Below, one piece after another: positions 31,885-40,205 of a stretch of 64,000 bases of DNA. The DNA is from Acidobacteriota bacterium (lineage in GTDB: Bacteria; Acidobacteriota; Terriglobia; Bryobacterales; Bryobacteraceae), in assembly GCA_025352795.1 (NCBI GenBank), contig JANXSF010000087.1, forward strand, positions 62,001 to 126,000, given 5' to 3'. A program made the translations under genes and the position numbers. The notes below the pieces were generated by a model. That model searched no databases, was not told the DNA's origin, and saw nothing but the letters and a program-made list of their open reading frames with translations. How positions within the stretch are numbered: the stretch's first letter is position 1; each line of letters starts with the position of its first letter.

Positions 31885-32349
31885 CTAAAGTCCGCTAACA
31901 GTCAGCACCAGCTTATTAAAATGTTGCCGGTCGAGCGACTTGGAATTGGTGATTCGCGAACGCAGCACCTGAACGAATTCGGTTGCCTCATTGGTTTCCA
32001 CGGGATACAAATCCAGGGAAATAGTTTGCGTACCTGCCTCCATTGCTTTTACCGCATCGGCGTTGGCAAACCCAACAATTACGGCATCGCCATTGGGAAT
32101 GCGATGCACCTCGAAGCCCAGGAAAGCGGGCTTGGCAAACAGTCCCGTCTCACGGGATACAGGGCTGTAGCAATAGCCGTAGTAGGCTTCTTTCAGAGCA
32201 CTGATCAATTCGCCTTCCAAATTAATTGGGATCAGCTTTACTCCATTTTTAGTGCGAGCCGATTCCCTGATTGGGGTATCGTACATTGCGGCAGTGGTGG
32301 CGAATCCGCCACTCAGTGTTTGCGGACTGGTGATTGTTACGTTGGCCAT
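31885..32349 (-). CDS. Protein of unknown function
   Basis: 154 residues, no signal peptide or membrane segment. Starts MANVTITSPQTLSGGFATTA and includes ELISALKEAYYGYCYSPVSRETG and KPAFLGFEVHRIPNGDAVIVGFA. Ends FNKLVLTVSGL. I recognise no family. It is divergent from the esterase-SMP30 gene at 32418 and 81 bp from the sialidase-like gene start on the same strand, so could be cotranscribed with it or stand alone. Confidence 0.6.
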   Translation of the reverse strand: MANVTITSPQTLSGGFATTAAMYDTPIRESARTKNGVKLIPINLEGELISALKEAYYGYCYSPVSRETGLFAKPAFLGFEVHRIPNGDAVIVGFANADAVKAMEAGTQTISLDLYPVETNEATEFVQVLRSRITNSKSLDRQHFNKLVLTVSGL

Positions 32350-32417
32350 TAGGTAGCCTCTATTTTACAACGAACGCGCAACGGCACCACTAGCTGCGAT
32401 AGCATGTGAGTTTCCTC

Positions 32418-34148
32418 ATGACACGACGAACACTTTTTACTATCCTGCTGCTGGGCGTTTTAGCCTCCGCTGAAGAGTACACTTTGGGCCCTGATTCTCA
32501 GCGTCAGCCCAACGTTCCGCGCGGCGTGGTGACTGCCTATAAATGGAACACGTCGAAGCTGTATCCAGGCACTGTGCGCGATTACTGGATCTACGTGCCG
32601 TCGCAATACAAGGCTGACAAACCTGCACCGGTAATGATTTTCCAGGATGGTGGAGGCTACATTGGCGAGACCGGCCAATCGCGCATTCCCATTGTTTTTG
32701 ACAATCTGATTCACAAAGGCGAAATGCCTGCCACTATCGGAATTTTTATCAATCCGGGAGTAATGCCCGCTACTAGTGATCAGGCTCAGGGTCGTTACAA
32801 CCGCAGTTTTGAATACGATGCCGTTTCCGACCTGTATGCTCGCTTTCTGCTGGAAGAAATTTTGCCTGAAGTCAGAAAGTCATACAACCTGTCCAAAGAT
32901 CCTAACGATTTCGCCCTTGCTGGCGGCAGTTCTGGAGGCATTGCTGCATTCGTAGCGGCTTGGCAGCGGCCTGATTCGTTCCATCGCGTACTCAGCTTCA
33001 TCGGCAGCTATACCAACCTGCGCGGTGGGCAGATTCTGAGTTCCATGATCCGCAAGACGGAACCAAAACCACTGCGGGTTTATCTTCAGGACGGCAAAAA
33101 CGATCAGAACATTTATGGCGGCAATTGGTTTATCGCCAACGAAGACATGTACTCCGCTTTGCAATATGCCGGTTACGATTCAACTTTTACGATTGGCACT
33201 GAGGGCCACAATATGAAGCAAGGCGGTGCCATTATGCCCGATGCTTTGCGTTGGTTGTGGCGCGATTATCCCAAGCCCATTGTGCGATCAAGAAAAGCCA
33301 GTCCCCGACAATATGTGATGGAGATCATTGACCCGGAAAAGGATTGGGAGCTTGTATCCTCTGGGCACCAGTTCACCGAAGGTCCAGCGGTGAACAAACA
33401 AGGTGAGGTTTATTTTACCGACATCCGAAAAAACCAGATCCACAAGATTGAGCTGGATGGCAAGGTAACTTTATTCAAAGAGGATACAGGAGGTACCAAC
33501 GGTTTGAAGTTTGGACCCGATGGACGGCTTTACGGCTGTCAAAATGGGCGCAAGCAAATTGTAGCGTTTGATACGACTGGGAAGGAAACAGTAATAGCAG
33601 AAGGCGTGAATTCCAACGACCTTGCCATTACCGCGAAGGGCGAAATCTACTTCACAGAGCCCCCTACCAAGCGTGTCTGGTTCATTGATGCCAAGGGCGC
33701 AAAGCGGGTGGTGCATGAAGGAATTAGTTTCCCGAATGGAATCCAATTGACGCCAGATCAAACCATGCTCAACGTGGTGGACATGCGCGGCAAGTGGGTT
33801 TGGTCGTTTCAAATTCAACCGGATGGTTCGTTGATCAATGGGGTGCCGTTTCATCGCCTGGAAACAGCTGACGAAAGCGGGGAATCGAAGGGGGATGGAA
33901 TGACCATGGATACCGAATCGTATCTATATGTAGCCACCGAATTGGGAATCCAAGTGTGCGATGCGCCGGGGCGCGTAGTTGCCATCATCAACAAGCCGCA
34001 AGCCGCATGGTTATCGAACGTGGTGTTTGGCGGCCCGGATATGAAGACGCTCTATGTGACCAGTTCCGATAAAGTTTATAAGCGAGCGATGAAGCATCAG
34101 GGTATTGCCGCATGGACGGTGATGAAGCCACCACAGCCACGTCTATAA
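32418..34148 (+). CDS. Secreted esterase fused to SMP-30/gluconolactonase domain
   Basis: 576 residues from ATG 32418 (signal peptide MTRRTLFTILLLGVLASA); an in-frame GTG at 32406 is possible. N-terminal about 30-290 is an alpha/beta hydrolase of the enterochelin-esterase/esterase D type: nucleophile Ser in ALAGGSSGGIAAFVAAW, acidic residue in YLQDGKNDQN and His in EGHNMKQGG. C-terminal about 310-570 is a six-blade SMP-30/LRE-like propeller (FTEGPAVNKQGEVYFTDIRKNQI, NGLKFGPDGRLYG, FPNGIQLTPDQTML). Such a fusion could deesterify a substrate and open the resulting lactone. The next genes overlap or follow closely. Confidence 0.9.
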   Translation: MTRRTLFTILLLGVLASAEEYTLGPDSQRQPNVPRGVVTAYKWNTSKLYPGTVRDYWIYVPSQYKADKPAPVMIFQDGGGYIGETGQSRIPIVFDNLIHKGEMPATIGIFINPGVMPATSDQAQGRYNRSFEYDAVSDLYARFLLEEILPEVRKSYNLSKDPNDFALAGGSSGGIAAFVAAWQRPDSFHRVLSFIGSYTNLRGGQILSSMIRKTEPKPLRVYLQDGKNDQNIYGGNWFIANEDMYSALQYAGYDSTFTIGTEGHNMKQGGAIMPDALRWLWRDYPKPIVRSRKASPRQYVMEIIDPEKDWELVSSGHQFTEGPAVNKQGEVYFTDIRKNQIHKIELDGKVTLFKEDTGGTNGLKFGPDGRLYGCQNGRKQIVAFDTTGKETVIAEGVNSNDLAITAKGEIYFTEPPTKRVWFIDAKGAKRVVHEGISFPNGIQLTPDQTMLNVVDMRGKWVWSFQIQPDGSLINGVPFHRLETADESGESKGDGMTMDTESYLYVATELGIQVCDAPGRVVAIINKPQAAWLSNVVFGGPDMKTLYVTSSDKVYKRAMKHQGIAAWTVMKPPQPRL

Positions 34149-34161
34149 AAGGAGCCAATCC

Positions 34162-34548
34162 ATGATTGAATATGTTGACGCACCACCTGAAGTCCGGCAA
34201 GTTTATGACGATATCATGGCAATCCGGCAAACGGATTACATCAACAACTTTTGGAAAGCTCTAGCTCATGATCCGGTAACGTTACGCCGAACCTGGGAGA
34301 GCATTAAACAAATCATGGGGCCTGGCGGGGCGCTGGATCCGCTGACAAAAGAGATGCTCTACATTGCCGTGAGCGTGACTAACCAGTGCGGGTATTGTAT
34401 TGCTTCGCACACTTCGGCCGCCCGAAAAGGTGGCATGACCAATGAAATGTTTGGCGAACTGATGGCCGTTGTTGGCATGGCCAATGAGACCAACAAATTG
34501 GTGACAGGATATCAGGTGGAAATTGATGAACGCTTCAAAAATAAATAA
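34162..34548 (+). CDS. Carboxymuconolactone decarboxylase family (AhpD-like) protein
   Basis: 128 residues. The AhpD-type redox relay is present: Glu64, Cys76 and Cys79 in NQCGYCIASHT, and His83. Family members are peroxidase-linked reductases or decarboxylases; the CxxC with the following His favours a peroxidatic AhpD-like activity. Ribosome-binding site AAAGGAG about 7 nt before the ATG. It lies 13 nt after the esterase fusion gene and its 3' end overlaps the next gene by 23 nt. Confidence 0.92.
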   Translation: MIEYVDAPPEVRQVYDDIMAIRQTDYINNFWKALAHDPVTLRRTWESIKQIMGPGGALDPLTKEMLYIAVSVTNQCGYCIASHTSAARKGGMTNEMFGELMAVVGMANETNKLVTGYQVEIDERFKNK

Positions 34549-35515
34549 AGCACTGATGACGATTCTGGCGACAGTCGGTTTGGCCAATGGACAGGAACCG
34601 CCATCAGCCGTAATATCCAACAGTGCGATTACCGCAAAATTCTATTTGCCCGATGCCAAGACAGGATATTACCGGGGCACCCGCTTTGATTGGTCAGGCC
34701 AGATATACAGCCTGCGCACAGCCAACCACGAATACTTCGGTAAGTGGTTTGATAAATACGATCCTAAATTGCATGACGCCATCATGGGACCGGTGGAAGA
34801 GTTCCGAACCAAGGAAGCGGGACTGGGTTTCGACGAAGCCAAGGCCGGGGATACCTTTATTCGCATTGGTGCAGGAGTTGTTCGCAGACCAGACGACAAG
34901 CCCTACCAGACCTTCAAGACCTACGAAATTGTCGATCCGGGCAAGTGGACGGTGAAGCATGGGAAGAATTGGATTTCGTTTACGCACCAACTGCGCGACG
35001 GCAAGGGTTACGCTTACCGTTATACAAAGACTATCCAATTGCTGTCTGATTCACCGAAGATGGTGATTGAGCATTCCCTGAAAAACACTGGGAAAAAGCG
35101 CATTGAAACGTCGCAGTACAATCACAACTTTTTCGTAATGGATGGCCAGCCCACCGGACCTGCATCGAACGTGACGTTCCCCTTTGAGCTGAAAGCAGTG
35201 AGATCCTTTCAAGGTGGCATTGCTGAAGCGCAGGGCAAGCAGATCAGCTACAACGCGGAATTGAAACCGGGACAAAGTGTGATTGCCGAATTCACTGGAT
35301 ATGGAAACACTTCGGCAGACTACGATATTCGCGTTGAGAATCGGCAAGCTGGGGCAGGCGTCCGGATTCGAGGGGACCAACCGTTGTCGAAGTTGGTCTA
35401 CTGGTCAATCCGAACGGTGTTCTGCCCTGAACCCTACATTGAAATGAAGGTGGCACCGGGCCGCGAGTTCAAATGGAAATACGATTATGAATTCTACGAT
35501 ATCTCCAAGCACTGA
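34526..35515 (+). CDS. Exported galactose-mutarotase-like protein (tentative)
   Basis: 329 residues from ATG 34526 (MNASKINKALMTILATVGLANG, signal-peptide like). It overlaps the previous gene by 23 nt. The mature part is beta-rich with KAKFYLPDAKTGYYRGTRFDWSG-type text (ITAKFYLPDAKTGYYRGTRF), HEYFGKWF, SPKMVIEHSLKNTGKKRIETSQYNHNFFVMD and a carbohydrate-binding-like WSIRTVFCPEPYIEM. The SLKNTG...YNHNFF pattern resembles aldose-epimerase folds. Specific function unknown. The following class II aldolase overlaps its stop by 29 nt. Confidence 0.7.
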   Translation: MNASKINKALMTILATVGLANGQEPPSAVISNSAITAKFYLPDAKTGYYRGTRFDWSGQIYSLRTANHEYFGKWFDKYDPKLHDAIMGPVEEFRTKEAGLGFDEAKAGDTFIRIGAGVVRRPDDKPYQTFKTYEIVDPGKWTVKHGKNWISFTHQLRDGKGYAYRYTKTIQLLSDSPKMVIEHSLKNTGKKRIETSQYNHNFFVMDGQPTGPASNVTFPFELKAVRSFQGGIAEAQGKQISYNAELKPGQSVIAEFTGYGNTSADYDIRVENRQAGAGVRIRGDQPLSKLVYWSIRTVFCPEPYIEMKVAPGREFKWKYDYEFYDISKH

Positions 35516-36263
35516 AGAATGGGAGTTGCGTGTTCAACTGGCGGCGGCCTACCGCATCATTGAACATTTGGGATGGTCAGAGCTGATTTGGACGCACACC
35601 ACGGTTCGTGTGCCGGGCCCTGAACATCATTTCCTGATCAATCCCTATGGGCTACGGTTCGATGAGATTCGGGCTTCGAACCTGTTAAAGATTGATTTGA
35701 ATGGAAATCTGGTTGCAGGGCAGCCAGAGCAAGCGTTCAATCCAGCAGGGTTTGTGATCCATAGCGCCATTCACATGGCTCGGCAAGACGCCCGTTGCGT
35801 TATGCACACACACACCACGGCGGGAATGGCGGTAGCTGCGCTGCAATGTGGATTGCTGCCCATCAGCATGTACGCGTTGGGTTTCTTTGAACAAGTGGCC
35901 TATCACGATTTTGAGGGTCCAAGTACTGAGATCGACGAACGGCAGCGGATCGCTAAGAACTTAGGAACTCTCGATGTGATGGTGATGCGCAACCATGGAT
36001 TGCTGGTTTGTGGCGAATCAATTGGTCAGGCGTTTGTTCGCATGTACCGTGTGGAAAGGGCTTGTCAAATCCAATTGGCGGCACAGGCGACAGGTGCTGA
36101 TTTGATTGTGCCCCCACGTTCGGTTTGCGAATTGAGCCGGGAAAAGAGCGATTCGTTCTTGTCCATCAAGGAGAATGAGGGCTGGTATAGCGGCATCCCG
36201 AATCCCGAATTCGATGCGATGGTACGGCTGATAGATCGTAAAGACCCATCCTATAAGACCTGA
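35487..36263 (+). CDS. Class II aldolase/adducin family protein
   Basis: 258 residues. Zinc-binding motif CVMHTHTTAGMAVAAL (two His) and a later VMRNHGLLVCGESI (third His) match the class II aldolase family (fuculose/ribulose-5-P aldolase and epimerase types). No N-terminal signal. It begins inside the tail of the mutarotase-like gene (29-nt overlap). In the setting of a lactonase and mutarotase it may cleave or isomerise a sugar acid or phosphate; the substrate is unknown. Confidence 0.92.
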   Translation: MNSTISPSTEEWELRVQLAAAYRIIEHLGWSELIWTHTTVRVPGPEHHFLINPYGLRFDEIRASNLLKIDLNGNLVAGQPEQAFNPAGFVIHSAIHMARQDARCVMHTHTTAGMAVAALQCGLLPISMYALGFFEQVAYHDFEGPSTEIDERQRIAKNLGTLDVMVMRNHGLLVCGESIGQAFVRMYRVERACQIQLAAQATGADLIVPPRSVCELSREKSDSFLSIKENEGWYSGIPNPEFDAMVRLIDRKDPSYKT

Positions 36264-36299
36264 ACCTAAACACTTTACCTAAAGCACTTTGCGTGCTCT

Positions 36300-36307
36300 G
36301 GTATACT
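36300..36307 (+). promoter_or_regulatory. Possible extended -10 promoter of the S41 peptidase gene
   Basis: TGGTATACT reads as an extended -10 (TG at 36299-36300, TATACT at 36302-36307), 30 bp before the ATG at 36338. No clear -35 box. The preceding gene ends at 36263. Confidence 0.4.
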
Positions 36308-36337
36308 AGCGAATGAAGGGGGACGCTTCGTCAGCCT

Positions 36338-37657
36338 ATGAACCGTCGCTTAAAATTAGTTGTAATTGCTTTTTCTTTCCTTTTGGTGAGCGCATTGCTC
36401 GCGGGTGCTATGGCCAGCAAGACTGCCAGCCCTGAGGAAACCTACCGACACATGGGCGTCTTCAGTGAAGTGCTCAGCCGCATTAAGAGTGAATATGTTG
36501 AAGAACCCAATATGGGCGTGGTCAACCTTGGTGCCATCAATGGATTACTGGAATCGCTGGATCCTTACGCCAGCTACATGAGCGCCGACCAATACAAACA
36601 GTATCAGCGGGAACAGAACTCGAAGAAAGCCAACGTTGGACTGCGCATGGCGAAACGTTACAGCATGCTTTCGATTATTGACGCCGTGCCGATGTCCCCT
36701 GCTGCCAAAGCTGGCTTAGGCACTGGCGACATGGTAGAAGCGATTAATGGAGTTTCCACGCGCGATATGCCACTTGCTTATGCCGATATCATGCTGCAGG
36801 GCGAAGCTGGTTCTAATGTGGAACTGACTGTGTTGCGTTTTCGTAAACCAGAGCCTCAGAAAATCACCCTGGCTCGCGCCGCCATTGTTTTCCAGCCGGT
36901 CACCGCGAAACTGATGGACAACAACATCGGCCATATTCGTGCCACCAGTTTGAGCGATGGAAAGGTTGCAGAAATCGCCAACGCCGTGCAGAGTTTAGCG
37001 AAACAAGGTGCCAAGAAGATCGTCCTGGATTTGCGCCATTGTGCCTATGGCAGTCCTACGGACGGTATCGCACTGGCCAATTTGTTTATGGATAAGGGAA
37101 CGATCAGCTACTTAGTAGGCCAGAAGAATGCCCGTCAAAATTTTGAAGCCGATAGTTCCAAGCAGATTTGGAAAGACGGATTGGTGGTAATCACCAATCG
37201 TGGAACTGCTAGTGGTGCCGAAGTTGCTGCTGCTGCATTGATGGATTCCAAACGCGCGGAAGTGGTGGGTGAGCGAACTTACGGTGACGCAGGACTTCGC
37301 AAGGCTTTGACCATGGATGATGGTGGAGCGGTGATTCTCACAGTGGCGAAGTATTATTCTCCATCAGGGAAAGCGATTCAGGACAATGCCGTAATGCCAT
37401 CTGTCCCCTTGTTGGAACAACAGGAACAGCAAGCTAGCGAAGATGAAGAAGAGCCGCCAGTCACAAATCCGGCCGCCGTTGAGCCCAAGAAAAGCACTGA
37501 AGATGAATTGCTGAAGAAGGCGATTGAAGTTCTGGTTAAAGGGAAGCCTGCCTTGACCGATGAACAAGCAAGAGCCGTAGCTGCTCGACAGAAGAAACCG
37601 GGCACAGAAGCCGAGTCGGCAACTGAGCTTGGGCCGTTGAACATTCCGAAAAAGTAA
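36338..37657 (+). CDS. S41-family C-terminal processing peptidase-like protein, Lys of dyad apparently missing
   Basis: 439 residues with an N-terminal signal/anchor (LVVIAFSFLLVSALLAGAMA). PDZ domain about 100-180 (KANVGLRMAKRYSMLSIIDAVPMSPAAKAGLGTGDMVEAING). The peptidase core has Ser292 in NRGTASGAEVAAAAL, in the normal position of the nucleophile, but the Lys expected in a TFGKG-type motif is Asp317 (ERTYGDAGLRKAL), and the Gln four residues on is Arg. The C-terminal about 65 residues are charged. It may be a non-proteolytic scaffold or use a shifted Lys324 nearby. Otherwise it matches CtpA-type proteins. Confidence 0.85.
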   Translation: MNRRLKLVVIAFSFLLVSALLAGAMASKTASPEETYRHMGVFSEVLSRIKSEYVEEPNMGVVNLGAINGLLESLDPYASYMSADQYKQYQREQNSKKANVGLRMAKRYSMLSIIDAVPMSPAAKAGLGTGDMVEAINGVSTRDMPLAYADIMLQGEAGSNVELTVLRFRKPEPQKITLARAAIVFQPVTAKLMDNNIGHIRATSLSDGKVAEIANAVQSLAKQGAKKIVLDLRHCAYGSPTDGIALANLFMDKGTISYLVGQKNARQNFEADSSKQIWKDGLVVITNRGTASGAEVAAAALMDSKRAEVVGERTYGDAGLRKALTMDDGGAVILTVAKYYSPSGKAIQDNAVMPSVPLLEQQEQQASEDEEEPPVTNPAAVEPKKSTEDELLKKAIEVLVKGKPALTDEQARAVAARQKKPGTEAESATELGPLNIPKK

Positions 37658-37676
37658 TACAGGTCTTAAATATTAA

Positions 37677-38027
37677 ATGCCCATCTACGAATATCTATGC
37701 TCAAAGTGTGGAACCACATTTGAGAAGATTCAGAAGTTTTCCGATGACCCGATAAAGATTCACGAAGATTGTGGTGGAGCAGTAGAAAAAATGCTCTCCG
37801 CCCCGGCATTCCAGTTCAAAGGTACCGGTTGGTACGTCACCGATTATGCCAAAGGTTCGGCCCCTGGTTTAGCATCCGCTAAGCCCAAGGAAGGCGGCGC
37901 CGCATCCTCCTCCGAATCTAAAGAATCGAAGGAATCGAAAGATTCAAAAAGTACTTCGACGGAAACTAAACCAGCGGTCACCACAACCACTACTCCGGCT
38001 TCCACCACTTCTTCAGACAAAGCGTGA
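37677..38027 (+). CDS. FmdB-family zinc ribbon protein
   Basis: 116 residues. MPIYEYLCSKCGTTFEKIQKF is the FmdB opening (Cys8, Cys11). The second zinc pair, normally CPxCGG, is HEDCGG, so a His may replace one Cys. FmdB proteins are putative regulatory proteins of small zinc ribbon type. The end is Ser/Lys-rich (SKESKESKDSKSTSTE) and the last 38 nt overlap the convergent PAP2 gene. Confidence 0.88.
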   Translation: MPIYEYLCSKCGTTFEKIQKFSDDPIKIHEDCGGAVEKMLSAPAFQFKGTGWYVTDYAKGSAPGLASAKPKEGGAASSSESKESKESKDSKSTSTETKPAVTTTTTPASTTSSDKA

Positions 38028-38847
38028 TGCCAAGCGTGACGCCGCTCACGGCTAATCCGGCCAAAGCATCCACAACATAGTGATACCTGCCGTAAACGGT
38101 AGCTACTGTGATCAGGCACGCAAGGACAAGGAAGCTGCCCCACAGCCATCGGCGATTCGGTAATGCCGACCACAGCCCTATAGCCGCCCCAAATTCTGCC
38201 GATACGTGTGCACTTGGAAAGACTGACGTGTGGATGCCGTACCCACTCAGCATGTCGAAATTAAATTGCCGGAATATGGTGTTGAATCCGGGCACGTTGT
38301 CCAAGGGAAAAATGGTTCGCGGCGGTTCCGAAGGGAAGTATGGGAACAGTGAATAGCTCATGAAAGCGCCCAAAAGAAAGCTGAACCAAAAGGCGTCTAA
38401 ACGGTCCTGCCGTTTCATTGCAGTAAGTAGGATCACGGCGGCTAAAGGCGTCGGTGATGCTAAAGAGTAAGCCATTTCTAATACAGAAGGGATCAGCGGC
38501 CCAAAAAATTCAATCGCAGGTTGAATGACCGGCAGCACTACACGATCCAGCGCAATCCAGGAATTTTCAAGATCGTGTGACACCATCGGCTGCGCGAACC
38601 AGCCCATTTCCCGGTACGCAAGCAGCACCAGCGGCAATGGAAAGAATCCGCGTAATCCAAGCAGCAATGCGCTGCCGCCCTGCCCTTCCACAGCAGCCAA
38701 TAAAAGCAGCCCCGCAAAAATCAAAACGTTGATCCCAACCGTGACAATGGGGATGGGTGCCCGAAGCTGCAAAGTGCAAGCCAGCACCGACGTGTAGGCG
38801 AAATACACTATGAAAAGAATTTCACTACGTCGAAAGCAAATCTTCAC
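37990..38847 (-). CDS. PAP2/inositolphosphotransferase-like membrane phosphatase
   Basis: 285 residues with about six hydrophobic helices. PAP2-type motif 2 HTSVFPSAHVS and motif 3 GRYHYVVDALAGL supply the two catalytic His, in the Aur1/Ipt1-like arrangement. Motif 1 is weak (SEPPRTIFP region). Function: lipid-phosphate dephosphorylation or head-group transfer. It converges on FmdB with a 38-nt overlap and is divergent from the first Gfo/Idh gene (29 bp). Confidence 0.88.
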   Translation of the reverse strand: MKICFRRSEILFIVYFAYTSVLACTLQLRAPIPIVTVGINVLIFAGLLLLAAVEGQGGSALLLGLRGFFPLPLVLLAYREMGWFAQPMVSHDLENSWIALDRVVLPVIQPAIEFFGPLIPSVLEMAYSLASPTPLAAVILLTAMKRQDRLDAFWFSFLLGAFMSYSLFPYFPSEPPRTIFPLDNVPGFNTIFRQFNFDMLSGYGIHTSVFPSAHVSAEFGAAIGLWSALPNRRWLWGSFLVLACLITVATVYGRYHYVVDALAGLAVSGVTLGITLCLKKWWKPE

Positions 38848-38876
38848 ACGGGATACAATACCATGAGAACAGCTAT

Positions 38877-40199
38877 ATGCCTACACGCCGACACTTTTTG
38901 CAATCAGCAGCAGCCGCACTTCCATTGAGTGCCGCGCAAACCACACGCTCCGCCAATGATCGCATTCAAATTGCGACCATCGGACTAGGAGGAATGGGAA
39001 CTGGGGATACACAATCGTCCCTTGCCAATGGCGCCAAATTGGTAGCCGTAGCCGACATCTACCAAGGCCGACTCACCCGCGCCCGTGAATCGTTTGGCAA
39101 CGACGTGGCCATTACTCGCGATTATCGTGAAGTGCTTGCCCGTAAAGATGTCGACGCTGTGATCATCAGCACTCCCGATCACTGGCACGCACGCATCGCT
39201 ACTGAAGCCATGCAGGCGGGCAAAGATGTCTACGTGGAAAAGCCGATGGTTCAAAAATTGGATGATGGTTTGCCGCTGGCTGAAGTGGCCAAGGCAACCG
39301 GGCGGATCTTGCAAGTGGGCAGTCAGCGGGTCAGTTCCGTAGTCTACAAGAAAGCGCAAATGCTGCTGGAATCTGGCGCGATTGGTGAATTAAATATGGT
39401 GGAAGCCTGGTGGGATCGCAACTCGGCCATCGGCGCCTGGCAATATTCCATTCCTACCGATGCCACCCCGGAAAATATTGATTGGGACCGCTTTATAGGT
39501 GCAGCTCCCAAGCGTGCCTTTGAACCAACCCGTCTGTTCCGCTGGCGTAATTATCAGGATTATGGAACCGGCGTGGCTGGCGATTTGTTCGTCCATCTTT
39601 TCAGCGGCATGCACTTCATCACTGGTGCGATTGGACCAGAACGCGTTTACGCCACCGGCGGTCTTCGATATTGGAAAGATGGTCGCGATGTTCCTGACGT
39701 GATGCTGGGTGTTTATGATTACCCGTCTCGCGGCAAAATGCCAGCATTCAACCTGGCTCTGCGCGTAAACTTCGTTAATGGTGCCGGGGAAACTTCCGGG
39801 TTCCGTTTCGTGGGAAGTGAAGGGATTATGACCGTGGATAACGGCGTTACCGTTTCCAAACAACCACGCGAAAGTGAACCAGGTTACACCGTGGACCAAT
39901 TTCCCAAAGCAGTGCAGGATCAATATTTGAAGGAATACTACGCCAAGTATCCCCGACAAAATCCTACTGCCGATGCCATGCGCCCGGCAAACCAGGAAAA
40001 GTATTTGCCGCCCCCAGGTTACAGCGATCACATGGATCACCATCGCAATTTCCTGGAAGCTGTGCGCAGTCGTAAACCAGTTACCGAAGATGCGCTGTTC
40101 GGAATTCGAGCCGCAGGCCCAGCCCTGTTGAGCAATATGAGCATCTTCAACAAGCGCCCCTACAATTGGAATCCAGAAGCTGTAAAAATCGCCGGTTAA
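38877..40199 (+). CDS. Tat-exported Gfo/Idh/MocA family oxidoreductase
   Basis: 440 residues. Twin-arginine signal peptide TRRHFLQSAAAALPLSA. Rossmann fold: IQIATIGLGGMGTGDTQ, VAVADIYQGRL, VIISTPDHWHARI and the EKP motif VEKPMVQ with catalytic Lys. The C-terminal half is the Gfo/Idh/MocA alpha/beta domain, with GVAGDLFVHLFSGMHFI. Exported Gfo/Idh enzymes with a Tat signal are frequent in Acidobacteriota and planctomycetes and carry a tightly bound NAD(P). It is a paralog of the next gene, 6 bp away. Confidence 0.93.
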   Translation: MPTRRHFLQSAAAALPLSAAQTTRSANDRIQIATIGLGGMGTGDTQSSLANGAKLVAVADIYQGRLTRARESFGNDVAITRDYREVLARKDVDAVIISTPDHWHARIATEAMQAGKDVYVEKPMVQKLDDGLPLAEVAKATGRILQVGSQRVSSVVYKKAQMLLESGAIGELNMVEAWWDRNSAIGAWQYSIPTDATPENIDWDRFIGAAPKRAFEPTRLFRWRNYQDYGTGVAGDLFVHLFSGMHFITGAIGPERVYATGGLRYWKDGRDVPDVMLGVYDYPSRGKMPAFNLALRVNFVNGAGETSGFRFVGSEGIMTVDNGVTVSKQPRESEPGYTVDQFPKAVQDQYLKEYYAKYPRQNPTADAMRPANQEKYLPPPGYSDHMDHHRNFLEAVRSRKPVTEDALFGIRAAGPALLSNMSIFNKRPYNWNPEAVKIAG

Positions 40200-40205
40200 A
40201 CCAAT

